Shown here: positions 41,915 through 51,126 of the stretch, in pieces
Layout of the letters: each line of letters starts with the position of its first letter
Numbering within the stretch: position 1 is the stretch's first letter
NCBI GenBank assembly: GCA_017417465.1
Contig: JAFPZD010000202.1
Span: 1 to 51,236, forward strand
Direction of reading: 5' to 3'
DNA length: 51,236 nt
Source: Prevotella sp.
Lineage (GTDB): Bacteria > Bacteroidota > Bacteroidia > Bacteroidales > Bacteroidaceae
Translations under genes and position numbers: made by a program
Notes under the pieces: generated by a model
What the model was told of the DNA's origin: nothing
What the model saw: the letters and a program-made list of their open reading frames with translations, nothing else
Database searches by the model: none

Positions 41915-44900
41915 TTATTTCTCAGGTATGTATTCTACAGGGCGCTTTGCATACTGCTGCAACTCAGTGACCACATCCGGATTCACGTCGTCGCCCTCGA
42001 ACTTCATCGGGCTGAACTTCTCCTGCAGTGTCTGGAAGATGACGAAAAGTGTCGGCACAACGAAGATCTGACACAGCGTACCGATGAGCATACCGCCGAT
42101 GGCAGCGGCACCCAGCGTTTGGTTACCATTCTTACCAACGCCCGAGGCGAACATCATAGGCAGCAGACCGATAATCATGGCCAGCGACGTCATCAGGATG
42201 GGGCGCAGACGGGCAGCGGCACCAAGGGTGGCAGACCATGAGATGGCCATACCCGTCCGTCGGCGTTCGAGTGCGAACTGCACAATCAGGATGGCGTTCT
42301 TGGCCAGCAGACCTATCAGCATGATGAGCGATATCTGCATGTAGATGTCGTTCGAGTGTCCGAAGAGCATTGTGAACAGGAAGCAGCCAGCCAGTCCGAA
42401 GGGCACCGACAGGATGACGGCCCATGGCAGGATGTACGACTCGTACTGTGCCGAGAGGATCAGGTAGATAAACATGAAGCACAGCAGGAAGATAATCCAC
42501 GTCGAGTTGGTGGCCTTCGCCTCCTCACGCGTCAGTCCGCTGTAGTCGTAGGTGTAGCCCGTAGGCAGCACGTCGGCAGCCACCTCCTGGGCAGCCTTCA
42601 GCGCCTCACCCGTCGAGTAACCTTCGGCCACCGTTGCCGTCACGTTGATGCTGGTGAACATATTGAAACGGTTGATGTTCGACGGGCCGTAGACGCGCTC
42701 CAGACGGCAGAACTCCTGAATGGGCGACATACCTGCGGGCGTGCGTACGTAGATATTATTGAGCGACTCGGGCGTCATACGGGTGGTATAGTCGCCCTGC
42801 ACCATCACACGGTAGAGCTTACCGTAGGCATTGAAGTTCGAGGCGTAGAGTCCACCGTAGTAGCCCTGCAGGGTGGTGAGCACCGTCCTCGGCGAGATGC
42901 CGCTCTGCTTACACTTGGCCACGTCGACGTGAATCATGTACTGCGGATAGGACGGGTCGTACGATGTCATGGCCATCTGAATCTCAGGCCGCTTGTTCAG
43001 CTCGGCCAGGTAGTCCTGAACGATGCCGAAGAAGTGGTTCAGGTCGCCACCCGTACGGTCCTGCATCACCATCGACACACCGCTGTTGGCCGAGAAGCCA
43101 GGAATCATAGGCGGTGCGAACGCCAGTATCTTGGCATCCTTGATGTGGGCCGTCTTGATATAGATCTGCGCCAGCACGCCATTGGCATCCAGCGGATTCA
43201 GGAAGAAGCGGTAGATGCCGTCGCCCTGCCACAGTCCGCTGAGCTTCCACCAGAAGCCCTTTTGGCGCTCGCCGAACGGTTTGAGCTTGATGACGAACGT
43301 TGCCTGGTCACTACCAGCACCAGCAATGAAGTTGTAACCCTGAATCTGCTCACGGCTCAGGATGGCAGGGTCGGCAGCGAGGATGCTGTCCACCTCGTTG
43401 ATGATCTTCGTGGTGCGTGCCACAGAGGTAGCTGGCGGCATGGAGATGGTGCAGAAGAGCGTACCCGTGTCCTCGTCGGGCACCAGGCCTGTCTTCGTCG
43501 TCGACATGGTGAGCACCAGCACGGCGATACCCACAACGACGGCAACGCCGATGGCAATGGGCTTGCGCACCAGCTTCTCCACGCGTTTCTTGTACTTGCC
43601 AAGCACCTTGTCGTAGGCCGTGTTGAACGACTCATGGAAGCGGTCAATGCGGCTCATCTTGCGCTCCGACCCATCCTCGTTCTTCGGCTTCAGGAAGATG
43701 GCACAAAGGGCTGGCGACAGCGTCAGGGCGTTCAAGGCAGAGATAAAGATTGAGACGGCCATCGTCACACCAAACTCACGGTAGAACGTACCCGTCGTAC
43801 CACCAAGGAACGACACGGGGATGAACACCGACGCCATCACCAGCGTGATGGAGATGATGGCACCCGAAATCTCGTTCATGGCATCGATAGAGGCTGTCAG
43901 CGCACTCTTGTAGCCCTGGTCGAGCTTGGCATGCACGGCCTCGACCACCACGATGGCGTCGTCCACCACGATGGCGATGGCCAGCAGCAGAGCCGACAGC
44001 GTCAGCAGGTTGATACTGAAGCCAAACATCTTCAGGAAGAAGAATGTACCGATGAGCGACACAGGGACGGCAATCATCGGGATGAGCGTCGAGCGCCAGT
44101 CCTGCAGGAAGACGTACACCACGATGAACACCAGGATGAGCGTCATCAGCAGCGTGAAGACCACCTCCTCGATAGAGGCATAGAGGAACTCCGTGACGTC
44201 GTAGTTAATCTTGTACTTCATGCCCGGCGGGAACAGTTTGGCCTGCTCCTCCAGCTCCTTCTTCACCTGCTTAGCAATCTCGTTGGCGTTCGAACCAGCA
44301 ATCTGCTGCACCATACCCATGATCGAGGGAATGTTGTTGTTCTTCATCGCCACTGAGTACTGCAGGCCGCCCAGCTCAATCTTGGCCACATCCTTCAGGC
44401 GCAGCGTCTGGCCGTTGGCATCGCTCGTGATGATGATGTTGCCAAACTCCTCAGCCGTCTTCAGGCGACCCGTGTAGCGCATGGCATACTCGTAGGCCAC
44501 GTCGGCACGCTCACCAAACGTACCAGGGGCGGCCTCGACGTTCTGCTCAGCCAGCACGCTGGTGATGTCGGTAGGCATCAGCCCGTACTGCTTCATGATG
44601 TCGGGCTTCAGCCAGATACGCATCGAGTAGGTCTTCACACCTGGCGACTGCACGTCGCCAACGCCCTCGATACGCTTCAGGGCAGGCACCACGTTGATGT
44701 TACTGTAGTTGTTCAGGAACTCGTCGTCGTAACGGCCGTCAGAAGTCAGCGTGTACATCATCACCTGACTGGTCTGGCGCTTCATCACCGTTACACCGAT
44801 CTGCGTCACCTCGGCAGGTAGCAGCGACTGTGCCTGCGAGACGCGGTTCTGCACGTTGACGGCACACATGTCAGGGTTCATGCCCTGACGGAACAGAATA

Positions 44901-45172
44901 CTGATGTTGGCCGAGCCTGAAGAGGCCGACGAACTCATGTATTCCATGCCTTCCACACCGTTGATACTCTCTTCCAGCGGTGCCAGCACGGAGTTTTTCA
45001 CCGTCTCGGCATCAGCACCTGGATAGCTGGTGAACACCACCACCGTTGGCGGTGCAATGTCCGGATACTGCTCAATAGGCAGCGTAGCCAGTCCGATAAA
45101 ACCCAATATGACGATGAGCACTGATATCACCGTCGAGAGTACGGGTCTCTTTATAAAGTTTGTAAAAGTCAT
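41915..45172 (-). CDS. RND efflux pump inner-membrane transporter (AcrB/HAE1)
   Basis: 1085 residues, normal for hydrophobe/amphiphile RND pumps. Twelve membrane helices in two halves with large periplasmic loops. N-terminus MTFTNFIKRPVLSTVISVLI; the proton-relay pair Asp404-Asp405 lies in LLLAIAIVVDDAIVVVEAV, and GFSINLLTLSALLLAI precedes it. It exports drugs, bile acids or other amphiphiles using the proton gradient, with the adaptor at 45680-46861 and the channel at 40415-41848. The gap to the adaptor gene (507 bases) is unusual for this operon and contains a four-helix-bundle gene between repeats. Confidence 0.93.
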   Translation of the reverse strand: MTFTNFIKRPVLSTVISVLIVILGFIGLATLPIEQYPDIAPPTVVVFTSYPGADAETVKNSVLAPLEESINGVEGMEYMSSSASSGSANISILFRQGMNPDMCAVNVQNRVSQAQSLLPAEVTQIGVTVMKRQTSQVMMYTLTSDGRYDDEFLNNYSNINVVPALKRIEGVGDVQSPGVKTYSMRIWLKPDIMKQYGLMPTDITSVLAEQNVEAAPGTFGERADVAYEYAMRYTGRLKTAEEFGNIIITSDANGQTLRLKDVAKIELGGLQYSVAMKNNNIPSIMGMVQQIAGSNANEIAKQVKKELEEQAKLFPPGMKYKINYDVTEFLYASIEEVVFTLLMTLILVFIVVYVFLQDWRSTLIPMIAVPVSLIGTFFFLKMFGFSINLLTLSALLLAIAIVVDDAIVVVEAVHAKLDQGYKSALTASIDAMNEISGAIISITLVMASVFIPVSFLGGTTGTFYREFGVTMAVSIFISALNALTLSPALCAIFLKPKNEDGSERKMSRIDRFHESFNTAYDKVLGKYKKRVEKLVRKPIAIGVAVVVGIAVLVLTMSTTKTGLVPDEDTGTLFCTISMPPATSVARTTKIINEVDSILAADPAILSREQIQGYNFIAGAGSDQATFVIKLKPFGERQKGFWWKLSGLWQGDGIYRFFLNPLDANGVLAQIYIKTAHIKDAKILAFAPPMIPGFSANSGVSMVMQDRTGGDLNHFFGIVQDYLAELNKRPEIQMAMTSYDPSYPQYMIHVDVAKCKQSGISPRTVLTTLQGYYGGLYASNFNAYGKLYRVMVQGDYTTRMTPESLNNIYVRTPAGMSPIQEFCRLERVYGPSNINRFNMFTSINVTATVAEGYSTGEALKAAQEVAADVLPTGYTYDYSGLTREEAKATNSTWIIFLLCFMFIYLILSAQYESYILPWAVILSVPFGLAGCFLFTMLFGHSNDIYMQISLIMLIGLLAKNAILIVQFALERRRTGMAISWSATLGAAARLRPILMTSLAMIIGLLPMMFASGVGKNGNQTLGAAAIGGMLIGTLCQIFVVPTLFVIFQTLQEKFSPMKFEGDDVNPDVVTELQQYAKRPVEYIPEK

Positions 45173-45204
45173 TGTTCTTTTTTTAGGAGGTGAGGAGTTG
45201 AGGA

Positions 45205-45272
45205 GTTGAGGAGGTAAAGTAGGATAGTCTTACTATAAAAAGTTGAGGAGGTAAAGTAGGATAGTCTTACTA
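45205..45272. repeat. Two direct copies of a 31-base repeat
   Basis: 45205-45235 and 45242-45272 both read GTTGAGGAGGTAAAGTAGGATAGTCTTACTA. The second covers the stop codon of the four-helix-bundle gene. The first 23 bases recur inverted at 45642-45664 with one mismatch, just before that gene's start. Confidence 0.88.
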
Positions 45273-45638
45273 CAGAATATTCCTTTCTTTTAGGCCTCTG
45301 TAATAGCTATTCAACAGCCTGCTGGATTCCTCAATACTCACGTTCAATATATTATAGGTTTCTTCATTGATGTAGTTCAGGTCATGGGCCAGGAGTATGT
45401 AGTAACGACATTCTTCCAGACTACCTTGAGAGATATTCAAAAACCTAAGCTTTTCTTGTAAGCTAGTTCTGCGATAGCCCTCGGCAATATTGGCAGCAAT
45501 AGAAACAGCAGCACGCTGGAACTGAGAGCAGAGTCCAAAGCGCTCATAGTTTGGGAACGTAGCACAAACCTGGTAAGTCTGCACTACAAAAGCATGAGCT
45601 TTTTGCCATGCATAAACCTCTTTAAAACTCTGCGTCAT
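45270..45638 (-). CDS. Four-helix-bundle protein (S23/TIGR02436 type)
   Basis: 122 residues, all helical. Motifs VYAWQKAHAFVVQTYQVCATFP, then QFQRAAVSIAANIAEGYRR and LRFLNISQGSLEECRYYILL are diagnostic for the 23S rRNA intervening-sequence-like/four-helix-bundle family, which also includes the Avd proteins of retroelements. Members form ring-like pentamers with a basic channel and may bind nucleic acid. Its role here is unknown. It is inserted, same orientation, between the adaptor and pump genes of the efflux operon, and sits between inverted repeats, so it looks like a moved cassette. No reverse transcriptase is present. Confidence 0.85.
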   Translation of the reverse strand: MTQSFKEVYAWQKAHAFVVQTYQVCATFPNYERFGLCSQFQRAAVSIAANIAEGYRRTSLQEKLRFLNISQGSLEECRYYILLAHDLNYINEETYNILNVSIEESSRLLNSYYRGLKERNIL

Positions 45639-45641
45639 AGT

Positions 45642-45664
45642 CTATTCTACTTTACCTCCTCAAC
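45642..45664. repeat. Inverted partner of the repeats at 45205-45272
   Basis: CTATTCTACTTTACCTCCTC followed by AAC; its complement matches the first 23 bases of the repeats at 45205 and 45242 with one mismatch. Confidence 0.8.
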
Positions 45665-45679
45665 TCCACATCTACTCAA

Positions 45680-46861
45680 CTACTTACTTTTCATCGCCCC
45701 AACGATGTCGCCAGCCGTCATGGCCTTGGCCTGTTCGTTGATTTTCTCCTGATAGCGCTCAGGGGTGATGGGAACGATCTCCATCTGGTCGGAGAGCTTC
45801 GTGACGCCGTTGGTGACATACTTGTCGCCCTGGTTCAGACCGCTGGTCACGATGTAGTTGTTGCCGTCGTTCTGGGGGTCGACAGTGATTTCGGTGTATA
45901 CCACGCGGTTGCTGTCGCCAAGGACGTAGACGAACTTCTTGTTCTGCACCTCCATCACCACCGACTGCGGGATGACGATCACGCCCTCGTTCGTGCGAGG
46001 AATGATGATGGTGCCACTACCACCACTCTTCAGCAGCTTGTCAGGATTGGGGAAGTGGGCTTTCAGCTGCACCGATCCAGTGGCCTGGTCGATGACGCCA
46101 CTGATAGCCACCACCGTGCCAGGATAGCCATACTCTGTGCCGTCGGCCAGCTGCAGCTTCACTGGTGGGAATGAGCTCACAGCGCCGTTCAGACCACCCT
46201 CGGCCTTTGCCAGCGTCAGCATGTCCTTCTCGGTCACTGAGAAGTAGACCTCCATCTTACTGATGTCCGACACGTGAGTCAGCACGTTCGAGCCACTCAC
46301 AAGCGCACCCACCTTGTAGGGCAGCGTGCCGATGACACCACGGGTAGGGCTCTTCACGTAGCAGAAGCTCAGCATCTCACGGGCCGAGGCCAGGGCTGCC
46401 TGTGCCTGAGCCAGACCGGCCTGCGCACTCTTGTAGGTGTTCTCGGCCGTCTGCAGCTCGTAGTCGCCCACCACGTTGTTGGCGTGCAGCTGCTGGGTGT
46501 TCTCAAACGTCAGCTTTGCCGTGTTCACCTGGCTCTGCGCCGTGTTGACGGCGGCCTGTGCCTGGCGCACGGAGGCCTGATAGGTCTCGTTGTCGATGAC
46601 GAAGAGCAGCTGGCCGGCATTGACCGTCTGGCCCTCCTTCACGCAAATCTTTGTCAGGAAGCCCGACGTCTTCGGACGAATCTCTACGTCCTGAATACCG
46701 TTGATCGTGGCCGGATACGTCGTCTGCATCGATGCAGAACTGGTCTCCACAGCCGTCACTGGGTACTCGTTGTCACCAAAATTTGGTCGTCCACCACCTC
46801 CGCCGCACGACAATAGTGCGGCAGCGACAGCTACGACCATCAGCAAATTGTTCAATTTCAT
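45680..46861 (-). CDS. RND efflux periplasmic adaptor (AcrA/MexA type)
   Basis: 393 residues. Lipoprotein signal with LLSC (Cys19) followed by a Gly run. Order: lipoyl half (RPKTSGFLTKICVKEGQTVN, about 60-95), alpha hairpin (about 95-165), second lipoyl half, beta-barrel and membrane-proximal domain. It links the inner-membrane pump to the outer-membrane channel. First gene of the operon, with the promoter at 46931. Confidence 0.92.
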   Translation of the reverse strand: MKLNNLLMVVAVAAALLSCGGGGGRPNFGDNEYPVTAVETSSASMQTTYPATINGIQDVEIRPKTSGFLTKICVKEGQTVNAGQLLFVIDNETYQASVRQAQAAVNTAQSQVNTAKLTFENTQQLHANNVVGDYELQTAENTYKSAQAGLAQAQAALASAREMLSFCYVKSPTRGVIGTLPYKVGALVSGSNVLTHVSDISKMEVYFSVTEKDMLTLAKAEGGLNGAVSSFPPVKLQLADGTEYGYPGTVVAISGVIDQATGSVQLKAHFPNPDKLLKSGGSGTIIIPRTNEGVIVIPQSVVMEVQNKKFVYVLGDSNRVVYTEITVDPQNDGNNYIVTSGLNQGDKYVTNGVTKLSDQMEIVPITPERYQEKINEQAKAMTAGDIVGAMKSK

Positions 46862-46930
46862 AGTTTCTCTCTTTTTACTTTTATTATTTCACAATTTTAA
46901 CTATTTAACTTTTCACTTTTTACCAAGCTG

Positions 46931-46938
46931 CAAAGGTA
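46931..46938 (-). promoter_or_regulatory. -7 element of the efflux operon
   Basis: Minus-strand TACCTTTG followed by CAGCTTGG; leader of about 60 A-rich bases. No obvious repressor site or tetR/marR gene nearby. Confidence 0.65.
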
Positions 46939-47116
46939 CAAAAATAATACGTAAGCGGCAACCCACTCACACCTTTTTTACGCTTTATTAGCATCTTTTC
47001 GGAGATAAAAAAACTACGCAGTCAAATTTGGGACACTCTAAACCCGAAATCGGTCAAGACGGTTCAACGATTCCCATACATCTTAGAACAAATGGACTCG
47101 TCTTACGTTTTTGGGG

Positions 47117-47245
47117 GACATCAAGACTTTTGGGTGGACAACGCTTTTTGGTAGACAACAAGACATCAAGACTTTTGGGGCGGACAACGTTTTTTTTGTA
47201 GGCAACAAGACATCAAGACTTTGGGGTGGACAACGTTACCTTTTC
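47117..47245. repeat. Three tandem ~46-base repeats
   Basis: Units begin at 47117, 47162 and 47209 with GACATCAAGACTTT followed by GGGGTGGACAACG-type sequence and AGACAACAA. The rest of the gap 46950-47260 has no gene; a forward frame through it continues against the sulfatase gene and is not credible. Confidence 0.75.
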
Positions 47246-47260
47246 CGCTGGAGGTCTAAC

Positions 47261-48859
47261 TTATCCCTCGTCAGGCCATGGGCACGGCTGTCCAGTGGCT
47301 TTCACCGTGGGGCGCTGGGCTTTCATGCGACGCAGGTGGCGCCCAAGCTTTCGCGACAGGCGGCGGACGACATCGGGGTGGTCAGCCGCCACGTTGTGGT
47401 GCTCGCCGATGTCTTGGCTGATGTCGTAGAGCTCCTTCGAGCAGTCCTTGTAATTATAGATAAACTTCCATCGGCCACTACGGATGGCACAGTTGAGGCT
47501 GATGCCTGGCCCCTCGTTGCCCCATACGTTGGGATAGTTCCACACCAGGTCGCGGCCCTTCGAGGGGTCGCCCGTCTGCCTCAGCAGGGGCATGAAGCTG
47601 CGCCCGTCGACCGTCTGTGGCACGCGCCAGTGGCTGATGCCAGCCATCTCGAGCAGCGTTGGGAAGAAGTCCTCGATGGTGATATAGCTGTCGCAACGCG
47701 ACTGCGGCTCCACCTGCCCTGGCCAGCGCACAATCATCGGCTCGCGGATGCCGCCTTCGAGCAGCGAGCCCTTGCCACTGCGCAGCGGTGCGTTCTGGGT
47801 GTAGAGGGGCTCGTCGCGCCAGTAGCTGCCTGTGGCATAGCCGCCGTTGTCGCTCATGAAGATGACGATGGTACGCTGCGTCTCGCCATTGGCATCGAGC
47901 CAGTGCAGTATGTCGCCGAGGCTGTGGTCCATGCCCTCCACCAGCGCAGCGTAGGCCGCCTCTTTCTCTGAGAGTCCACGGTCGCGATACTTCTGGTAGT
48001 AGCGCTGATCACGGTCGATGGGTACGTGGACGGCATAGTGCGACATGTAGAGGAAGAAGGGCTCCATCCCTCCAACCTCCCCCGACTGTGCGTGGCTTTT
48101 CCAGTCGTCGAGGGCAGCGAGACACTCGCGGGTGAGTGCCTCAGTGAGGAAGGTGCCCGTCTGCCAGTATTTCTCCAAGTGTGGCGTTGACATGGGCGAC
48201 GTCGGCTGGCCGTCGGCATCGTGGCCGTAGTTCAGCTCGCTGAGGTAGGTGGCAGGGCCTCCAGCGGCATGGCCGGCAATGTTGACGTCGAAGCCGAAAT
48301 GTTCAGGACGCTCGCCAGGCGTGCCGATGGCGCCCCAGTGGGCCTTGCCGCAGTGGATGGTGTGGTAGCCGTTGCTGTGCAGAATGTCGACGAACGAGCG
48401 TGCCACGAACGTGTTTGGCGTGCCAGCGGTCTGGCTGATGCCGTTCCAGTTCCAGCAGGGCGGCTGGAGGTCGGCATCGTCGATGTCGGTCGACGTGTCA
48501 CGATGCAGTGTCCAGTTAGTCACGCGGTGGCGTGCTGCATTGGCCCCCGTCAGCAGCGAGCAGCGGCTCGGCGAGCTGATGGCCGAGGCGTAGGCCTGCG
48601 TGAACAGCATGCCCTCGCTGGCCAGCCGCTCCATGGCGGGCGTCTCGTAGGTATCGTTCAGTGGTGTACGCCGTTCCCAGAAGGGCACCGAGGTGTCCTG
48701 CCACCCCATGTCGTCGACCATGAAGAGCACGATGTTCGCCCGCTCCTGCTGCTGGCCCACGCCCTCGCCCTGACGTCCACTCGCCATCGCCGTCGCCGCA
48801 GGCAGCAATGCCGTCAGCGCCACCGTTCCCACTACACGTATATCCTTCTCACCCTTCAT
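47261..48859 (-). CDS. Secreted sulfatase, Ser-type (arylsulfatase A-like)
   Basis: 532 residues with a hydrophobic N-terminus (about 8-27) acting as signal. Metal site begins NIVLFMVDDMGW (Asp49, Asp50). The modification motif is SSPSRCSLLTG with Ser95, so the formylglycine is made from serine by an anaerobic radical-SAM maturase (not in this window). Further family marks: HCGKAHWG, YAVHVPIDRDQRYYQ, IFMSDNGG, LLEGGIREPMIVRWPG. Removes sulfate esters from host or dietary glycans; substrate not deducible. Its start overlaps the end of the symporter gene by 11 bases, so the two are translated as a unit. Confidence 0.92.
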   Translation of the reverse strand: MKGEKDIRVVGTVALTALLPAATAMASGRQGEGVGQQQERANIVLFMVDDMGWQDTSVPFWERRTPLNDTYETPAMERLASEGMLFTQAYASAISSPSRCSLLTGANAARHRVTNWTLHRDTSTDIDDADLQPPCWNWNGISQTAGTPNTFVARSFVDILHSNGYHTIHCGKAHWGAIGTPGERPEHFGFDVNIAGHAAGGPATYLSELNYGHDADGQPTSPMSTPHLEKYWQTGTFLTEALTRECLAALDDWKSHAQSGEVGGMEPFFLYMSHYAVHVPIDRDQRYYQKYRDRGLSEKEAAYAALVEGMDHSLGDILHWLDANGETQRTIVIFMSDNGGYATGSYWRDEPLYTQNAPLRSGKGSLLEGGIREPMIVRWPGQVEPQSRCDSYITIEDFFPTLLEMAGISHWRVPQTVDGRSFMPLLRQTGDPSKGRDLVWNYPNVWGNEGPGISLNCAIRSGRWKFIYNYKDCSKELYDISQDIGEHHNVAADHPDVVRRLSRKLGRHLRRMKAQRPTVKATGQPCPWPDEG

Positions 48860-50213
48860 CTTTCATCTCCTCGTCCAGCCTGTTGTTCCACAAATACTTC
48901 CTTGTCTCTCGCGCCGCCACGCCGCTGAGCAGCAGCAGTGCGACGAGGTTAGGTATCGACATCAGGGCGTTCATGCAGTCGGCAATGTTCCAGATGATGT
49001 CGAGGCTGATGATGCTGCCAAAGAACAAGGCAAGGATATAGAGAATACGGTAGAAGCGCGTACCCGTATGCGTGCCCTCAATGTAGTCGACGGCGCTCTC
49101 GCCATAGTAGCTCCAGCCGAGGATGGTGCTGAAGGCAAAGGTAAAGATGCCGAAGGTCAGCAGCGGTGCCCCCACGTAGGGAATCTTGCTGAAGGCCACC
49201 TTCGTCAGCGCAGCACCGTCGGCATAGCTGATGTCGGGATAGGCCAGGATGCTGCTCACCAGCACGATGCCTGTCAGCGCACAGATGACCACCGTGTCCC
49301 AGAACGTGCCCGTGCTGCTGACAAGTGCCTGGCGCACAGGGTTGCGCGTCTGTGCGGCAGCTGCCACGATGGGTGCGCTACCCATACCGCTCTCGTTGCT
49401 GAACAGGCCGCGAGCAATGCCATAGCGCGCTGCCATCAGCACACTGCCGCCCACGAAGCCGCCACCTGCTGCCTCTGGTGTAAAGGCCGACATGGCGATG
49501 AGCCTGATGGCAGGCCACACAAAGTCGGCGTTCATCAGCAGGATGGCAAGGCAGCCCACCACGTAGATGACAGCCATGAACGGCACAAGGAACGTGCAGA
49601 CACGGGCGATGGCCTTCACACCGCCAAGAATGACCACGGCGGCCAGCACACTCACCAGCAGGCCCACCACCCATGTGGGCACGCCAAACGTCTCGTTGGC
49701 CAGCAGGGCGATGCTGTTTGCCTGCACCGTGCAGCCGATGCCGAACGATGCCAGTGCCGTGAAAACGGCGAAGAGCACGGCCAGCCACTTCATGCCCAGC
49801 CCTCGCTCCAGGGCGTACATCGGGCCGCCACACATGCGCCCGTCGGCTGTTTTGACGCGATATTTCACGGCCAGCAAACCCTCGGCATACTTCGTCGACA
49901 TGCCAAAAAGTCCCGTCAGCCAGCACCACAGCACGGCGCCAGGCCCGCCAAGGGCCACAGCCGTCGCAACGCCCACAATGTTTCCTGTACCGATAGTGGC
50001 GGCCAGTGCCGTCGCCAGTGCACCAAACTGGCTCACCTCGCCCGTGGCACCGTCGTCGCGCTTCACCGACAGCCGAATGCCTGTCAGCAGCTTACGCTGT
50101 GGGATGCGCAGCCGGAAGGTCAGAAACACGTGTGTGCCCAGCAGCAGCACTATCATCGGCCATCCCCAAAGGAACGACCCCAGCATGGCAAAAAAACCGT
50201 TGATTGCTTCCAT
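48849..50213 (-). CDS. Sodium:alanine/glycine symporter, AGCS family
   Basis: 454 residues, about ten to eleven membrane helices. AGCS signatures: GTGNIVGVATAVALGGPGAVLW near 94-115, MKWLAVLFAVFTALASFGIG, and FSNESGMGSAPIVAAAAQTRNP near 273-295. It imports alanine or glycine with sodium. First gene of a two-gene unit with the sulfatase; there is no obvious metabolic link between the two. Confidence 0.92.
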   Translation of the reverse strand: MEAINGFFAMLGSFLWGWPMIVLLLGTHVFLTFRLRIPQRKLLTGIRLSVKRDDGATGEVSQFGALATALAATIGTGNIVGVATAVALGGPGAVLWCWLTGLFGMSTKYAEGLLAVKYRVKTADGRMCGGPMYALERGLGMKWLAVLFAVFTALASFGIGCTVQANSIALLANETFGVPTWVVGLLVSVLAAVVILGGVKAIARVCTFLVPFMAVIYVVGCLAILLMNADFVWPAIRLIAMSAFTPEAAGGGFVGGSVLMAARYGIARGLFSNESGMGSAPIVAAAAQTRNPVRQALVSSTGTFWDTVVICALTGIVLVSSILAYPDISYADGAALTKVAFSKIPYVGAPLLTFGIFTFAFSTILGWSYYGESAVDYIEGTHTGTRFYRILYILALFFGSIISLDIIWNIADCMNALMSIPNLVALLLLSGVAARETRKYLWNNRLDEEMKDEG

Positions 50214-50308
50214 CTTCTTCTTTTAATTATTGGTGTGTGTGCGTGCGTGTACCATTTTTCTACTTTGCAATTTCTCCTAACTCTCATCTCCTCACCTCAA
50301 TTCACATG

Positions 50309-50316
50309 CAAAGGTA
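50309..50316 (-). promoter_or_regulatory. -7 element of the AGCS-sulfatase operon
   Basis: Minus-strand TACCTTTG followed by CATGTG; a leader of about 90 bases contains GTGTGTGCGTGCG and CTCATCTCCTCACCTCAA-type mini-repeats. Confidence 0.65.
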
Positions 50317-50550
50317 CAAAAAAAATCCTTTCAAACCAAATATTTAGAAAAATATCCCTGTTAAAGGACGTTAAGCATTTTGCAAGTCGTTGTATATTAG
50401 CCTGTTGCAAATCATTATTACGCATTTAATGTCGCTATTGCGCCTCTTGTCATAACGATGTTTTTAGGGAATGATATACAAGTTGACCTGGACTAATTAC
50501 TCCGCCCCCCTACATGGGATTGCCTTCTACACATATTTGTAAATGAAGTG

Positions 50551-50765
50551 GATGCCGTAGGCATCAGACAATGGTAGCCAGCCATTCATATGGCTGGTAT
50601 TTGAGGGTTGTAATGACGAGCGTGCCTTTAGGTACGCGACAACATTGCCTCTTTGTCGCGTACCTAAAGACACGCTTCTCCCGTCCCATCTTCTTCCCAG
50701 CCATTTCGCAACCCCTTACGGGGTAGCTGTATGGCTGGCTACGGAAATCTGATGCCTATGGCATC
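50551..50765. repeat. Large nested inverted repeat (MITE-like or structured RNA)
   Basis: Outer arms GATGCCGTAGGCATCAGA and TCTGATGCCTATGGCATC; next pair TAGCCAGCCAT / ATGGCTGGCTA; next GGGTTG / CAACCC; innermost 22-base arms with one mismatch at 50620-50641 (GCGTGCCTTTAGGTACGCGA...) and 50654-50675. The whole ~215 bases can fold into one long interrupted hairpin. No gene is inside. Confidence 0.75.
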
Positions 50766-51126
50766 GGTTGCCCAGAAACGTGTAGAAAGAGCGTACAAAA
50801 GGTCAACTGCTATATCAGTGCCGTTTTTATTGTTTTTCTGTTGTGCGTCCACACGTCTTAGTGCCCTTGTCTTTGCCACAAAGGGGCATAGTTGGAGGAA
50901 ACGGCGGATCGGAGGCGGCGAAGGGTAATTATTCAGGTCAGGAAAGGGCGTTTCCTGTTTGATTGAAAGGGGTTAGCGCAGTCAGAATGATGTAGGCAAG
51001 TTTAGTAAGATGGGACAAATGCGCACAGCGCACAGAGCACAGTTTTCTCCAAGAGCCATGCACAGAAGAAAGAAAAAAATATATAAATATTTTTTATTAA
51101 GTAGATGAACACAATTATTTTATAAA
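50766..51126. other. Intergenic stretch without a gene
   Basis: No supported reading frame, promoter or RNA. One short unlikely frame runs through the end of the hairpin element. Confidence 0.4.

Noticed and set aside
40943-43753. Long forward frames opposite the efflux channel and pump genes
   Set aside because: Rich in His, Arg and Gln in a way typical of antisense frames; the minus-strand genes are certain.
45205-45664. Diversity-generating retroelement (four-helix-bundle protein as Avd)
   Set aside because: No reverse transcriptase and no template/variable repeat pair in the window.
47111-47971. Forward frame of 286 codons starting in the tandem repeats
   Set aside because: Runs from repeats into the antisense of the sulfatase; no protein features.
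49068-50429. 453-codon forward frame opposite the AGCS symporter
   Set aside because: His/Cys/Gln-rich antisense shadow of a conserved transporter.
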